From Massilia sp. PAMC28688 (lineage in GTDB: Bacteria > Pseudomonadota > Gammaproteobacteria > Burkholderiales > Burkholderiaceae_D), in NCBI RefSeq assembly GCF_019443445.1, contig NZ_CP080378.1:2914001-2978000 (forward strand): a stretch of 64,000 nucleotides of DNA, in the 5' to 3' direction. Positions 34,379 through 44,113 of the stretch are shown in pieces. The notes below the pieces were generated by a model. That model ran no database searches and was not told the origin of the DNA. It was given only the letters and a program-made list of their open reading frames with translations. The translations under genes and the position numbers were made by a program. Each line of letters opens with the position of its first letter. Within the stretch, counting starts at the first letter, position 1.

Positions 34379-35451
34379 GCACCAGTGTCAGCATCATCAT
34401 CCCGGCGTATAACGCGCAGCTGTATATCGGCGAGTGCCTGCAATCGATTCTGGCGCAAATGCGTGCCTCGGACGAGCTCATTGTGGTCAATGACGGCTCC
34501 ACCGATGCTACCGGCGCGCGCGTGCAGGAAGCGCTGGCAGCATGGCCCGCCCTGAACGCGCGGCTGGTAACGCAGCCCAATCAGGGCGTGTCGGCGGCGC
34601 GCAACCATGGACTGGCGCTGGCGCAGGGTGAGTACATCAGCTTTATCGATTGCGACGATATCCTCCTGCCAGGTACGCTGGAGGCACTGGAACAGGCCAT
34701 CGGGACGCATCAGCCGGACGTGGTGGTATGGGACTTCAACATGTGGCATCCCCACAAGGGGACCAAGGCGCGCATCGCCATGGGTTATCCGCCGGAGCAG
34801 GTGATCCGTGATGGCAGCGTCATGCTGCGCACCTTTTTTGCCGACCGCCACATGTACGTGTGGGCGCATGTCTTCCGCCGTGCGATCTACAGCGGCCTGC
34901 CGGTGCCGGTGTTCCCGCCGGGTCGCGTATATGAAGACGTGGCCACGCTGCCACGTTTGCTCAAGCTGTGCACCTCGCTGGTCTACCTGCCACGCCCGAT
35001 CATCGATTATCGCCAGCATCCCACCTCGATCACGCGTGTGATTTCGGAGCGCTGGTGCCTGGACTTCACGTCGGCGCTGGCGCTGGCGCGCGCCAACCTG
35101 GACCAGACCGGGATCGACAGCAGCGTCAAGCTGCATTTTGATATTGCGGCGTCCACCTTCTACATCGCCGTGGTGAAAAACTCCTTCCAGCTCAGTCTTG
35201 AAGCGGGCCGGCGGGTGCGCGCGCAGGTAAAGGAGATCTTCCAGGCGAGCCTGTACAACAGCTGCGATGACATCCTGGCGGCGATTGAAAGTGGCGCGAC
35301 CCAGACGCGCGACCGCAAGGGTGACCTCAAGATGATGCGGCAGGTGAAGCAGGCGCTGTCGGGCAATGTGTTTTTCGAGGTGCGCCAGCTGGCCAGCCGG
35401 CGCCTCAAGCGCTGGCAGCGCGAACGCAGGGCGGGCGGCGCCGCGGCGTAA
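34375..35451 (+). CDS. Family 2 glycosyltransferase (paralogue of the gene at 35466)
   Basis: 358 residues, coupled to the previous gene by a 4-base overlap. N-terminal GT2 domain: VSIIIPAYNAQLYIGECLQSIL, LIVVNDGSTDAT, VSAARNHGLALAQGEYISFIDCDD. A C-terminal helical domain (~200-340, YPPEQVIRD ... FFADRHMYVWAHVFRR ... YEDVATLPRLL ... RWCLDFTSALALARANL) is shared with the convergent gene next door. Likely adds a sugar during LPS or surface-polysaccharide synthesis; donor and acceptor unknown. Confidence 0.9.
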   Translation: MSTSVSIIIPAYNAQLYIGECLQSILAQMRASDELIVVNDGSTDATGARVQEALAAWPALNARLVTQPNQGVSAARNHGLALAQGEYISFIDCDDILLPGTLEALEQAIGTHQPDVVVWDFNMWHPHKGTKARIAMGYPPEQVIRDGSVMLRTFFADRHMYVWAHVFRRAIYSGLPVPVFPPGRVYEDVATLPRLLKLCTSLVYLPRPIIDYRQHPTSITRVISERWCLDFTSALALARANLDQTGIDSSVKLHFDIAASTFYIAVVKNSFQLSLEAGRRVRAQVKEIFQASLYNSCDDILAAIESGATQTRDRKGDLKMMRQVKQALSGNVFFEVRQLASRRLKRWQRERRAGGAAA

Positions 35452-35465
35452 GGTCTGGCCGGCGC

Positions 35466-36572
35466 CTACAGCGCCATGTGGCCTTCGTGCTTGCTGTCGA
35501 GATGGCGGCGCGCCTGGCGCAGGCGGCGCCACAATTTGAGCTTGCGGCTGGCGGCGCGCTTGAAGTTGACCACCACCCCGCCGGAAAAGGCGCTTTCCAC
35601 CTGGCGGATGATGACCGCGTCAAGCGTGCGGTCGTTGGAGGTCATGTCGGCGCGGCTGGCCAGGGTGACAAGGGTGTCACAGTCGCCGAACAGGCCATCG
35701 ATGAACAGCTGCTTGATCATCATGCGCACCCGGCGTCCGTCGGCGCGCGGCAGGCTGTATGAATTCTTGACCGCGCCCACGAAGAAGTAGGCAGCGGCGA
35801 TGTCGAAGTGGCGCCGCACCGAGTCATTTACCCCGCGCGACTGCAGGTAGCGCCGTGCCAGCGGCAGGGCGGCGGCAAAGTCCACGCACCAGCGTTCCGA
35901 CACCACGGCCGGTGCCGGGAGCTGGCGGAAGTCGATGGTGGGATGGGCCAGGTGAACCAGCGTGGCGCAGTGGCCGAGCAGGCGCGGGACCGTGGCCACA
36001 TCCTCGAACAGGCGCGCGATCGGGAACACGGGGGCAGGCAGCTGGGCGTAGATGTCGCGCCGGAATACCTTGGACCACACGTACATCTGGCGGTCCGCGA
36101 AAAAGGTATTGAGGATGGTTTCCTGGTCGCGGATCAGGCGCCCCACGGGATAGCCAAGGCGCACCGCGCGTGTCTTGACCGGCTCCTCCGGGTGCCACAT
36201 GCGAAAGTCGCAGGCGATGACGTCGGGCCGATGCTCGGCGATGGCATGGTCCATCGCCGCCAGGGCGCCTGGCAGCATGACGTCGTCGCCGTCGAGGAAG
36301 GCCACGTAGTCGCCCTGTGCCACGCGCAGGCAGTGGTTGCGGGCGCTGGGGATGCCTTCATTGGGCTGGCTGAAGACATGGAAGTTGTTGCCGGTCCAGG
36401 CTTCCTGCGCCTTGAACACGAGAGCCAGGGTATTGTCGCTCGAGCCGTCATCGACCACGATCAGTTCGTGGTGCCTTTCCAGCTGGCCGAGGACAGAGCG
36501 CAGGCACTGGTCAATGTAGCGCTGTACATTGTAGGCCGGGATGACGATGCTGATCGATGCCTGCTGGGTCAT
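35466..36572 (-). CDS. Family 2 glycosyltransferase (convergent paralogue of the gene at 34375)
   Basis: 368 residues from the ATG giving MTQQASISIVIPAYN; the longer frame (30 residues more) holds debris of another GT2 gene. It is clearly related over its full length to the gene it faces (FFADRQMYVWSKVFRRDIY, FEDVATVPRLL, RWCVDFAAALPLARRYL), with the GT2 motifs LIVVDDGSSDNT and FLDGDD. The two end only 14 bases apart, in opposite orientation. Likely LPS-core or surface-glycan transferase. Confidence 0.88.
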   Translation of the reverse strand: MTQQASISIVIPAYNVQRYIDQCLRSVLGQLERHHELIVVDDGSSDNTLALVFKAQEAWTGNNFHVFSQPNEGIPSARNHCLRVAQGDYVAFLDGDDVMLPGALAAMDHAIAEHRPDVIACDFRMWHPEEPVKTRAVRLGYPVGRLIRDQETILNTFFADRQMYVWSKVFRRDIYAQLPAPVFPIARLFEDVATVPRLLGHCATLVHLAHPTIDFRQLPAPAVVSERWCVDFAAALPLARRYLQSRGVNDSVRRHFDIAAAYFFVGAVKNSYSLPRADGRRVRMMIKQLFIDGLFGDCDTLVTLASRADMTSNDRTLDAVIIRQVESAFSGGVVVNFKRAASRKLKLWRRLRQARRHLDSKHEGHMAL

Positions 36573-37126
36573 GACCGGCTCGCCGTGCGCAGGGTGATGG
36601 TTGCCGCTGATGGTTCGCGGCGAGGGCACGCCGGGGCCACAGTCCGGGAAAGGCGCAAGCAATGGGGCGCGTGTGCCATGAACATAATCAAGCGATCCCT
36701 CGTGTTGGCAGTGGAGCCGTCATCAGCGATAATGATTTCGAAAAATATTGGTCGATCCGGTTTGAAAAGATGTAAGCACCTGGGCACACGACAGGATGCC
36801 TGCGCGCGGGGGCCTGCTTCTTTTGAAGGCCGTTGTTGAGTCCGGAATCGTCCTTCACACACATGGTATCAAAAATATTCGTCCCGATGATGAAAGAACG
36901 ATAAGCGACGAAATCCAGGGACTTGCGGCGCGGGATTGGCAGCGGCACGCGAATGGTGGTGCCGCCCTGCCTCACAGCGATATTTCCGCAATGCATCGAT
37001 GTGCAGCTTCCTATTTTTCTTGGCAGAACTGCTTGATTTTAGACAATCACGGCCCACCTGCCGGGCTTACCCAGTTTGAATTTGACGTTGCAGCTATGGG
37101 CATCCGCCTGAAAGCGAAAGAACCAG
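36573..37126 (+). other. Intergenic region of 554 bp between glycosyltransferase genes and msbA
   Basis: Apart from the GT2 remnant at 36640-36769 I see no gene. The stretch from about 36840 to 37110 is AT-richer than the flanks. An open frame on the plus strand from 36796 overlaps msbA and does not look coding. The msbA promoter presumably lies at the right end. Confidence 0.4.
36640..36769 (-). pseudogene. Remnant of another family 2 glycosyltransferase gene
   Basis: On the minus strand, upstream of the gene at 36572, a frame reads FFEIIIADDGSTANTRDRLIMF, the nucleotide-sugar binding core of GT2 enzymes, followed by sequence that no longer matches. No start, N-terminal motif or C-terminal domain remains. 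It probably records loss of a fourth GT2 gene. Moderate confidence because the match is short. Confidence 0.5.
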
Positions 37127-38875
37127 ATGGAAAATAAAGACATTGTCCGGCGCCTGCTGGCGATCATCAAGCCTTACCGCAACCGGGCGATCCTGTCGTT
37201 CTTTGCCATGGCGGGGACGGCGGTGACCGAGCCGGCATTGGGCAAGGCCCTGGAACTATTGATCGACAAGGGTTTTGGGCCGAACAAGGTGGAATTCAAC
37301 CTGTGGCTGGTGCCGCTGGTGTTGCTGGCGATTTTCGTCGGGCGCGGCATTTTCACGTTTTCCACCGCTTACCTGAATAACTGGATCATGAGCCGCGTAC
37401 TCAACGACCTGCGCCGCATGGTATTCAATAGTCTGCTGCGCCTGCCTGTTGCGCGTTTTCATGAAGAGTCGACCGGGAAGATCATCAACACGGTCATTGC
37501 AGAAGTGCGGCAGGTGGTGGATATGATCAATTCCGTGTTCATTGCCTACGTCAAGGACACGCTGGTTATCATCGGACTGCTGATCGCGCTGATGAACCTG
37601 AACTGGCGCCTGACGCTGATTGCGCTGTTCATCATGCCGATGACGGCGCTGATCGTCAGCACCACGGCCAAGCGCCTGCGCCGCCTGTCGCGCGACAACC
37701 AGCGCGTGACGGGGGAGATGACGCAGGTGGTGGAAGAAGCGGCGCGCGGGCACCAGGTGATCCGCGTGTTCGCCGGCGAGCGCTATGAAAAGCGGCGCTT
37801 CGAGCAGCGCAGCGAAGCCCTGCGCGGTTTTTCGCAGCGCATGACCGTTGCCAGCGCGGCCACCACGCCAATTACCCAGACGGTGGCGGCATTGGCCGTG
37901 GCCATCGTGGTGGTCATTGCAATCCAGAGCGGCATGACGCAGGGCGAATTCACCGCCTTCATCATGATGATGCTCATGCTGCTCAATCCACTCAAGGCAC
38001 TGGTCGGCGTCAACGGCCCGCTGCAGCGGGGCATGGCGTCGGCCGAAGTGGTGTTTGGCATGATCGATTCGCCCGTGGAGCCGGACGGCGGCAAGCATGT
38101 CATCGAGAAGGCAGAAGGACACCTCAAGTTCGAGCAGGTGAGTTTTCGGTATTCGGAACACAATCCGCTCGCGCTCAACAATGTCTCGCTGGAGATCAAG
38201 CCTGGGGAAACGGTGGCGCTGGTGGGCATGTCCGGCGGCGGCAAGTCGACCTTCGTCAATCTGGTGACGCGCTTTTATGCGCCGGAGAGCGGTCGCATCA
38301 CGCTCGACGGCGTGGCCTACGAAGACATCACCCTGGCCAGCCTGCGCGCGCAGCTGGCCATGGTGAGCCAGAACGTGGTGCTGTTTGACGACACGCTGGC
38401 AGCCAACATCGCCTACGGCGTGGAGCAGATTGACCCCGCGCGCCTGGCTGCGGCGGTACGCGCCGCCCACCTCGATGGCGTGGTGGCCAACCTGCCGCAA
38501 GGGCTGGATACTCCGATTGGCGAAAACGGCATGCGCCTGTCGGGCGGACAGCGCCAGCGCGTGGCGATCGCGCGGGCCATCTACAAGGATGCGCCCATCC
38601 TGATTCTCGACGAGGCCACGTCGGCCCTTGACAATGAATCCGAACGTGCGGTGCAGTCCGCGCTCGATAGCCTGATGTCCGGGCGCCGCACCACGCTCGT
38701 GATCGCGCACCGCCTCTCCACGGTGGAACGGGCCGACCGCATCGTGGTGCTGTCGCAAGGCCGCATTGTCGAATCGGGCCGCCACGAAGAACTGCTGGCC
38801 AGGAAGGGCGTGTACGCCAATCTGTACCAGATGGAGTTCACTGAAGCGGCAGAGCAGACCGGGGCGGGTGAATGA
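37127..38875 (+). CDS. msbA: Lipid A flippase, ABC transporter MsbA
   Basis: 582 residues, half-transporter. Membrane domain of six helices (~1-320), then the ATPase with Walker A VGMSGGGKSTF, the signature LSGGQRQRVAIARAI, Walker B ILILDEATSALD and the switch His in VIAHRLSTV. The length equals E. coli MsbA (582). It moves lipid A-core across the inner membrane as a dimer. Its stop overlaps the start of waaF, which supports the assignment over a drug exporter. A weak AAAGAA site precedes the ATG. Confidence 0.93.
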   Translation: MENKDIVRRLLAIIKPYRNRAILSFFAMAGTAVTEPALGKALELLIDKGFGPNKVEFNLWLVPLVLLAIFVGRGIFTFSTAYLNNWIMSRVLNDLRRMVFNSLLRLPVARFHEESTGKIINTVIAEVRQVVDMINSVFIAYVKDTLVIIGLLIALMNLNWRLTLIALFIMPMTALIVSTTAKRLRRLSRDNQRVTGEMTQVVEEAARGHQVIRVFAGERYEKRRFEQRSEALRGFSQRMTVASAATTPITQTVAALAVAIVVVIAIQSGMTQGEFTAFIMMMLMLLNPLKALVGVNGPLQRGMASAEVVFGMIDSPVEPDGGKHVIEKAEGHLKFEQVSFRYSEHNPLALNNVSLEIKPGETVALVGMSGGGKSTFVNLVTRFYAPESGRITLDGVAYEDITLASLRAQLAMVSQNVVLFDDTLAANIAYGVEQIDPARLAAAVRAAHLDGVVANLPQGLDTPIGENGMRLSGGQRQRVAIARAIYKDAPILILDEATSALDNESERAVQSALDSLMSGRRTTLVIAHRLSTVERADRIVVLSQGRIVESGRHEELLARKGVYANLYQMEFTEAAEQTGAGE

Positions 38876-39891
38876 TGCGGACACTGGTCATTTCGCCCAA
38901 CTGGATCGGCGACGCGGTGATGGCGCAGCCACTGCTGCAGCTGCTCAAGCGCGCGCATCCTGACCGCGCCATCGACGTACTGGCGCCGCCCTCGGTGGCG
39001 CCGGTGTGGCGCGCGATGCGCGAAGTGGACAGCGTGCTGGAAACCCCGTTCCGCCACGGTGCGCTGCAGCTGCGCGAGCGCTGGAAGTATGCGCAGCTCC
39101 TGCGCACCAAAGGCTATGCGGACGCCTATGTGCTGCCCAATACGCTCAAGTACGCGCTGATCCCGTGGATGGCGCGCATTCCGGTGCGGGTTGGCTACAA
39201 AGGCGAGATGCGGCATGGCCTGATCAACCGCATGCACCATGACGACCAGCCCAAGCGGCCCATGGTGCCGTTCTATGCTGCGCTGGCTGCCGCGCCGGGA
39301 CCGGCGCCGGTGTCGCCTCCGCGTCCGGCGATGGAAGTCGGCGACAGCCGCAGTGCGGCGGTGTGCGCCGCGCATGGCGTCGACCCGGCGCAGTCCATCG
39401 TGGTGTTTGCCCCGGGCGCTGAATTTGGGGCAGCGAAGCGCTGGCCCGCGCGTCACTTTGCGGCGCTGGCGCAGGAAGTGCTGGCCGTGTCGCCCGGGGC
39501 GCAGGTTGTGCTGCTGGGCTCACCCAAGGACCGTGAAGCGTGCGAGGAGATCATCGCGCTGACCGGGCCGGCGCACATGTTCAATCTGGCCGGGGCCACA
39601 AAGCTGGACGAAGCCATTGCCGTCATTGCGCGCGCGGCAACGGTGGTGGCCAATGATTCGGGCCTCTTGCATATTGCCTCGGCCCTCAACCGGCCAGTCA
39701 TGGCCTTGTACGGACCGACCGATCCCGATCACGCGCCGCCGTTTTCCGATATTGCCCGTTCGTTTTCGCTGCGGCTGGCATGTTCCCCCTGCCGCCAGCG
39801 CGAGTGTCCGCTTGGCCACCATGACTGCATGGAGAAGATGGATGCAGGTGTCGTGTGGCGCGAGCTGCGACCGGTGCTGACGCCGCTATAG
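38872..39891 (+). CDS. waaF: ADP-heptose:LPS heptosyltransferase II
   Basis: 339 residues, GT-B fold of the GT9 family. Starts MRTLVISPNWIGDAVMAQPLLQLLK, the typical WaaF opening (a second ATG, one codon before, is possible). C-terminal nucleotide-sugar site: FAPGAEFGAAKRWPARHFAAL, VVANDSGLLHIASALNRPVMALYGPTDP and the Cys-containing ACSPCRQRECPLGHHDCM. It adds the second heptose to the LPS inner core. Overlaps msbA by 4 bases. Confidence 0.95.
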   Translation: MMRTLVISPNWIGDAVMAQPLLQLLKRAHPDRAIDVLAPPSVAPVWRAMREVDSVLETPFRHGALQLRERWKYAQLLRTKGYADAYVLPNTLKYALIPWMARIPVRVGYKGEMRHGLINRMHHDDQPKRPMVPFYAALAAAPGPAPVSPPRPAMEVGDSRSAAVCAAHGVDPAQSIVVFAPGAEFGAAKRWPARHFAALAQEVLAVSPGAQVVLLGSPKDREACEEIIALTGPAHMFNLAGATKLDEAIAVIARAATVVANDSGLLHIASALNRPVMALYGPTDPDHAPPFSDIARSFSLRLACSPCRQRECPLGHHDCMEKMDAGVVWRELRPVLTPL

Positions 39892-39963
39892 GACGAGCGG
39901 CGCGCCGGGCCAGCGCGGGATTTGGTAGAATTTTTGTCAAGACTGACACGACAAGGGGTAGCC

Positions 39964-40203
39964 ATGTTCATGGTGTACTGGACCGTCGTCGAGGGCGACG
40001 TCGGCACGCCGCATGCAACGCCGTTTGCAGCCACCGACATGCTCGCGGCAATGGCATTGATGGAACAATTGCGAGTGCGCCAGCGCGCGGGCGAGGGCGT
40101 GCGTTTTGTGACCATGTCGTCGGAAAATCCCGATTCCGTAGGCCATCCGGGCGTGGAGGCCGCCGGCCCTGGCTACAGCTGGACAAAGCGGCGCAACCGC
40201 TGA
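39964..40203 (+). CDS. Small hypothetical protein
   Basis: 79 residues from the ATG giving MFMVYWTVVEGDVGTPHATPF, preceded by AAGGGGTAGCC, a good ribosome binding site. The pattern (MALMEQLRVRQRAGEGVRFVTMSSENPDSVGHPGV) is familiar from short uncharacterised proteins of Burkholderiales. No signal peptide. Function unknown. It follows waaF by 72 bases and may share its transcript. Confidence 0.75.
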   Translation: MFMVYWTVVEGDVGTPHATPFAATDMLAAMALMEQLRVRQRAGEGVRFVTMSSENPDSVGHPGVEAAGPGYSWTKRRNR

Positions 40204-40265
40204 CCTTGAATGCCGCCGCTGTAATGTGCAGCAGCACTCTTACCCCTTAGCTTTGGAGGCTCGCA

Positions 40266-40589
40266 ATGTTTGACGACTTTAGCCTCCATGATGCGGTCCT
40301 GATAGCGGTTAATTTTGGCTGGTCAGATGGTAGCTGCACCTTGACGGTAATACACAGCGAATTGTCTGAATGCGCACTTGAATTTACTGATGTGTCGAGC
40401 TTGATTGTTCCGCGCACGCTGCCGTGGGGGCCGTCAGCATCCATCAATATGATGACGCAACGGGACGACGGAGAGATTGAGATAGAGATGCAATCTGGCG
40501 ATCCGATTGTCATTCGCGCCACGGCACTACGATTAACTTCAAACAATAGTGTGCTCAACAGTTCTGAACTAACCCGATATGGTCGATAG
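40266..40589 (+). CDS. Hypothetical protein, small beta-rich
   Basis: 107 residues with a strong GGAGG site six bases before the ATG. Sequence features: FSLHDAVLIAVNFGWSDG, FTDVSSLIVPRTLPWGPSASIN and EIEIEMQSGDPIVIRA, suggesting a beta-sandwich. The FSLHDA/PWG layout is one I have seen in uncharacterised Oxalobacteraceae proteins. Lower GC than its neighbours, so possibly acquired. No function assigned. Confidence 0.65.
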   Translation: MFDDFSLHDAVLIAVNFGWSDGSCTLTVIHSELSECALEFTDVSSLIVPRTLPWGPSASINMMTQRDDGEIEIEMQSGDPIVIRATALRLTSNNSVLNSSELTRYGR

Positions 40590-40645
40590 CAAGCCTGTCA
40601 TCCAGACGGGTTAACGCGACTATTCCGCCATTTACTGCCCTTACC

Positions 40646-41092
40646 TTGAACATCATCATTGAAGAAATTGATCCGCACTCGCTCGAACTGCGCGGATTCA
40701 CGCCAAGTCCGAGTTATTTAGTGCAATTCACCTCACAGGCTGTGACTGGAAGGGCGCGGCTGGTGCCGGCAAGTGGTTTGCCTGACGCACGTCCTGGCGA
40801 TCAGTTCTTGGTCGAAGTCGCGCAAGAGTCAATTTCTGGATTTCGGGAATGTGCCAAGCCACGGAGCCAGCGTATGATCCCGCTTGCACACGCCGGGGAT
40901 TATGAGGTGCAAGGAGTGGTTGAAATCGTATCTCATCCATCGGGCCCGGCTGGGAATCGCGTAACATATGTGGAGGCATGCGGTGTCCTCTTCACACTGG
41001 AATTGTCTGACATGGGACTCTTTAGACCTGAAGTCGGCACTTGCGTGGAATTCGTCGTCCACGACATGTCCTTATGGGATGAGGCTTCTTGA
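40646..41092 (+). CDS. Hypothetical protein, start uncertain
   Basis: 148 codons open from a TTG; no nearer ATG or GTG gives a sensible product, so the start is doubtful. The translation (LELRGFTPSPSYLVQFTSQ, YEVQGVVEIVSHPSG, ACGVLFTLELSDMGLF) has the composition of a real protein and a beta-rich pattern. No family recognised. It follows the previous small gene by 56 bases in the same direction, and the two may form a small accessory unit. Confidence 0.5.
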   Translation: MNIIIEEIDPHSLELRGFTPSPSYLVQFTSQAVTGRARLVPASGLPDARPGDQFLVEVAQESISGFRECAKPRSQRMIPLAHAGDYEVQGVVEIVSHPSGPAGNRVTYVEACGVLFTLELSDMGLFRPEVGTCVEFVVHDMSLWDEAS

Positions 41093-41158
41093 GTCTCGGT
41101 TTGCGGCATGCCACAAAGCTCTGAGCGATTTCGCCAGGCCCTGGTGCCGCCTTCGTCC

Positions 41159-42814
41159 TCAATGCCCCGACGCAACCGCCGCGCCAATCCCCGTTTCCGA
41201 CCGTACTTCCTGCGCCGCGTATCCCGCCCGGTCCAGCCTTGCGCGCTCGCTGCGGTCGGTGATTGAAAACAGCCAGATGCCGGCAAAGCCAGCCGTCATG
41301 GAAAACAGTGCCGGCGAGGTATAAGGAAAGACGGCCGCCGGGTATCCGAACACATCCACCCACACCGACTTGGAGAGCACGGTCAGCACCAGCGCGGTGA
41401 TCAGGCCGAGGAAGCCGCCAATGGTCGCTCCCCGGGTCGTGCAGTTGCGCCACAGTACCGACAGGAACAGTACCGGAAAGTTGGCCGACGCCGCAATGGC
41501 AAAGGCCAGCGACACCATGAAGGCAATGTTCTGCTTTTCAAACACGATGCCCAGGACCACCGCCACCACCCCCAGCACAAGCGTGGTGATGCGCGAGACC
41601 TTGAGTTCGCTGGCACTACTGGCATTGCCGTGCTTGAACACAGTAGCGTACAGGTCATGTGACACCGCCGAGGCCCCCGACAGTGTGAGGCCGGCCACCA
41701 CCGCAAGGATGGTGGCAAACGCGACCGCCGACATGAAGCCCAGGAACCAGTTGCCGCCAACGGCATTGGCGAGGTGGATTGCCGCCATGTCGTTGCCGCC
41801 CACCATGGCCCCAGTGGCATCCACGAATGCCGGGTTGGTACTGACAAGAACAATGGCGCCAAAGCCGATAATGAAGGTGAGGACGTAGAAGTACGCAATC
41901 CACGTGGTGGCCCAGAACACCGACTTGCGCGCCTCCTTGGCGCTTGGCACCGTAAAGAAGCGCATGAGAATGTGCGGCAGGCCGGCAGTGCCGAACATGA
42001 GCGCCATGCCGAATGAAATGGCAGAAATCGGATCGGTAATGAATGTGCCGGGGCCCATGATGGCGCTGGCCTTGGGGTGGATGGCCACCGCCTGCGCAAA
42101 CAGCGCTTCCGGGTTGAAGCCGTAGCGCATCAGCACCACCACCGCCATGAAGGTGGCACCCGACAGCAGCATGACCGCCTTGATGATCTGGACCCAGGTG
42201 GTGGCCGTCATGCCGCCAAAGAGCACGTACACCATCATCAGCGAACCGACGATGACCACTGCAATCCAGTATTGCAGGCCGAACAGCAGCTTGATGAGCT
42301 GCCCGGCCCCGACCATTTGCGCAATGAGGTAGAACGCCACCACCACCAGTGTGCCGGAGGCGGCAAAGGCGCGCACGGGTGTCTGCGCGAAGCGGTAGGC
42401 GGCTACATCGGCAAAGGTGAAGCGGCCCAGGTTGCGCAGGCGCTCTGCCATGAGGAAGGTGATGATGGGCCAGCCTACCAGGAAGCCGATGGAGTAGATG
42501 AGGCCGTCGTACCCGTTCAGGTACACGGCGGCTGAAATGCCGAGGAATGATGCCGCAGACATGTAGTCGCCCGCAATGGCCAGGCCATTCTGGAACCCGG
42601 TAATGCCGCCCCCGGCGGTGTAGAAGTCCGACACCGAGCGGGTGCGCGTGGCTGCCCACTTGGTAATGAACAGGGTAGCGGCGACAAACACGCCGAACAT
42701 GCCGATGGCAGTCCAGTTGCGCGGCTGCTGCTCGCTTGGGCCGATGACCTCTGCCGCCATGGCGCCAGAGAAGGCGCAGGCCAGGGCCAACAGCACCACG
42801 TAAGGCGGGCGCAT
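41159..42814 (-). CDS. actP: Acetate/cation symporter ActP
   Basis: 551 residues, sodium:solute symporter family. A signal-like first helix (ending [11 protein letters not shown]) is followed by about 13 membrane helices, with the family motifs [63 protein letters not shown] and [16 protein letters not shown]. It takes up acetate and other short carboxylates with cations. One base overlap (TAATG) with the upstream DUF485 gene, the usual actP partner. Confidence 0.95.
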   Translation of the reverse strand: MRPPYVVLLALACAFSGAMAAEVIGPSEQQPRNWTAIGMFGVFVAATLFITKWAATRTRSVSDFYTAGGGITGFQNGLAIAGDYMSAASFLGISAAVYLNGYDGLIYSIGFLVGWPIITFLMAERLRNLGRFTFADVAAYRFAQTPVRAFAASGTLVVVAFYLIAQMVGAGQLIKLLFGLQYWIAVVIVGSLMMVYVLFGGMTATTWVQIIKAVMLLSGATFMAVVVLMRYGFNPEALFAQAVAIHPKASAIMGPGTFITDPISAISFGMALMFGTAGLPHILMRFFTVPSAKEARKSVFWATTWIAYFYVLTFIIGFGAIVLVSTNPAFVDATGAMVGGNDMAAIHLANAVGGNWFLGFMSAVAFATILAVVAGLTLSGASAVSHDLYATVFKHGNASSASELKVSRITTLVLGVVAVVLGIVFEKQNIAFMVSLAFAIAASANFPVLFLSVLWRNCTTRGATIGGFLGLITALVLTVLSKSVWVDVFGYPAAVFPYTSPALFSMTAGFAGIWLFSITDRSERARLDRAGYAAQEVRSETGIGAAVASGH

Positions 42815-43119
42815 TATTGCACCTCACGATGGATGGCGGCGGTAAGCTCGTCGTAGATGCCGTTGGCGTGGCGCACGTAAATGCCCGTGACGACAACAGT
42901 AAACACGATCACGAACAGTCCCACAGGAATGCCTGTGGTAGTCACGCCGCTGCCAATGCGAATGCTCAGCAGTTCCTTGTTGAATGCGATTAGCAGGATG
43001 AAACCGTAGTACACCAGCAGCATGGAGAGCGTGAGCAGCCAGCCAAAGCGCGTGCGGTCTCGTACCAGTTGGACATAGTGAGGATTGCTTTCGATTCGGT
43101 GTACCAGATCGTGATTCAT
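42814..43119 (-). CDS. DUF485 membrane protein, ActP partner (YjcH type)
   Basis: 101 residues from the ATG giving [19 protein letters not shown]; an in-frame extension of 26 residues is not likely. Family marks are [20 protein letters not shown] and two membrane helices ([18 protein letters not shown] and [16 protein letters not shown]). DUF485 proteins are encoded just before actP in many proteobacteria. Coupled to actP by TAATG. Confidence 0.93.
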   Translation of the reverse strand: MNHDLVHRIESNPHYVQLVRDRTRFGWLLTLSMLLVYYGFILLIAFNKELLSIRIGSGVTTTGIPVGLFVIVFTVVVTGIYVRHANGIYDELTAAIHREVQ

Positions 43120-43253
43120 GGCTACTCCCGTGGCGCATCTGCGCTGTTCATGCCATATTGACCGGCGCGAGCGCGCGACAGTTCCGCAACTTCTCATGAA
43201 ATGCCATACTAAGTGTTCTGCATTCGACCAAACATAGAGAAGAGAGGTGCCTC

Positions 43254-43925
43254 GTGAAGGTGATTATTTTTGGCGCGACCGGCATGGTGGGTCAGGGCGC
43301 CTTGCGCGAATGCCTGGCTGCGCCTGACGTGGAAGCCGTGCTGACCGTTGGCCGTACGCCGACCGGCCAGAAGCATCCCAAGCTGACCGAACTTGTTCAC
43401 GCAGAAATGTGGCACTACGAAAAAATCGAAGCAGAACTCAGCGACTACGATGCCTGTTTTTATTGCGTGGGTGTCAGTGCCGCCGGCCTGAGCGAAAAGG
43501 CGTACACCCACCTGACATATGACATGACACTGGCCGTTGCCGCCACGCTGGCGCGACGCAATCCCGGCATGGTGTTCGTCTACGTGTCGGCGGCTGGCGC
43601 CGCCGCCGACGGCAAGCTGATGTGGGAACGGGTGCGTGGCCGCACCGAGAACGCCGTGTTTGCCCTGCCGTTCAGGGCTGCTTATGCATTTCGCCCCGGC
43701 ATGATCCAGCCGCTGGACGGCATCAAGTCCAAGACCGTGGCCTACCGCGTGTTCTATTCGCTGACCAAGCCGATCCTGCCGCTGCTGCGCTCGGCCATGC
43801 CGCGCCAGGTGCTCACCACGCGCATGCTGGGCCAGGCGATGCTGGCCGCAGTGCGCGGCCAGGCCAACAAGCGCATTCTGGAAAGCGCTGACCTGAACGA
43901 ACTTGGCAGGGCGGGTGCAGCGTAG
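43254..43925 (+). CDS. NAD(P)-binding epimerase/reductase-like protein
   Basis: 223 residues from a GTG with GAGAGG upstream. The N-terminal Rossmann motif MKVIIFGATGMVGQGALREC and the later YVSAAGA segment belong to the atypical short-chain dehydrogenase group, near HTATIP2/CC3-like proteins. No catalytic Tyr-x3-Lys is obvious, so activity is uncertain. Cytoplasmic. Stands alone, divergent from the DUF485-actP pair. Confidence 0.8.
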   Translation: MKVIIFGATGMVGQGALRECLAAPDVEAVLTVGRTPTGQKHPKLTELVHAEMWHYEKIEAELSDYDACFYCVGVSAAGLSEKAYTHLTYDMTLAVAATLARRNPGMVFVYVSAAGAAADGKLMWERVRGRTENAVFALPFRAAYAFRPGMIQPLDGIKSKTVAYRVFYSLTKPILPLLRSAMPRQVLTTRMLGQAMLAAVRGQANKRILESADLNELGRAGAA

Positions 43926-44113
43926 TGGATCAACTTCCCCTCGCCGTGCCGGGCCGGGTTCACATGTGTGTTCACGCAAGCGTTTGATGTGACGAAGCAG
44001 GTATTGACCGGTATGATTGTATTGCCCTGCTGTCCAACCAGATGGTGGGGCCGATGGCGACCGGTACCAAGCCCGGCGCAATTTCGCGATACAGTCATGA
44101 CCAGGACCAGACG

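Noticed and set aside
36796..37137. Open frame on the plus strand before msbA
   Set aside because: Overlaps the msbA start, lacks a ribosome binding site and resembles no protein pattern.
37256..38884. A 542-codon open frame on the minus strand
   Set aside because: Antisense to msbA; His/Arg-rich shadow frame.
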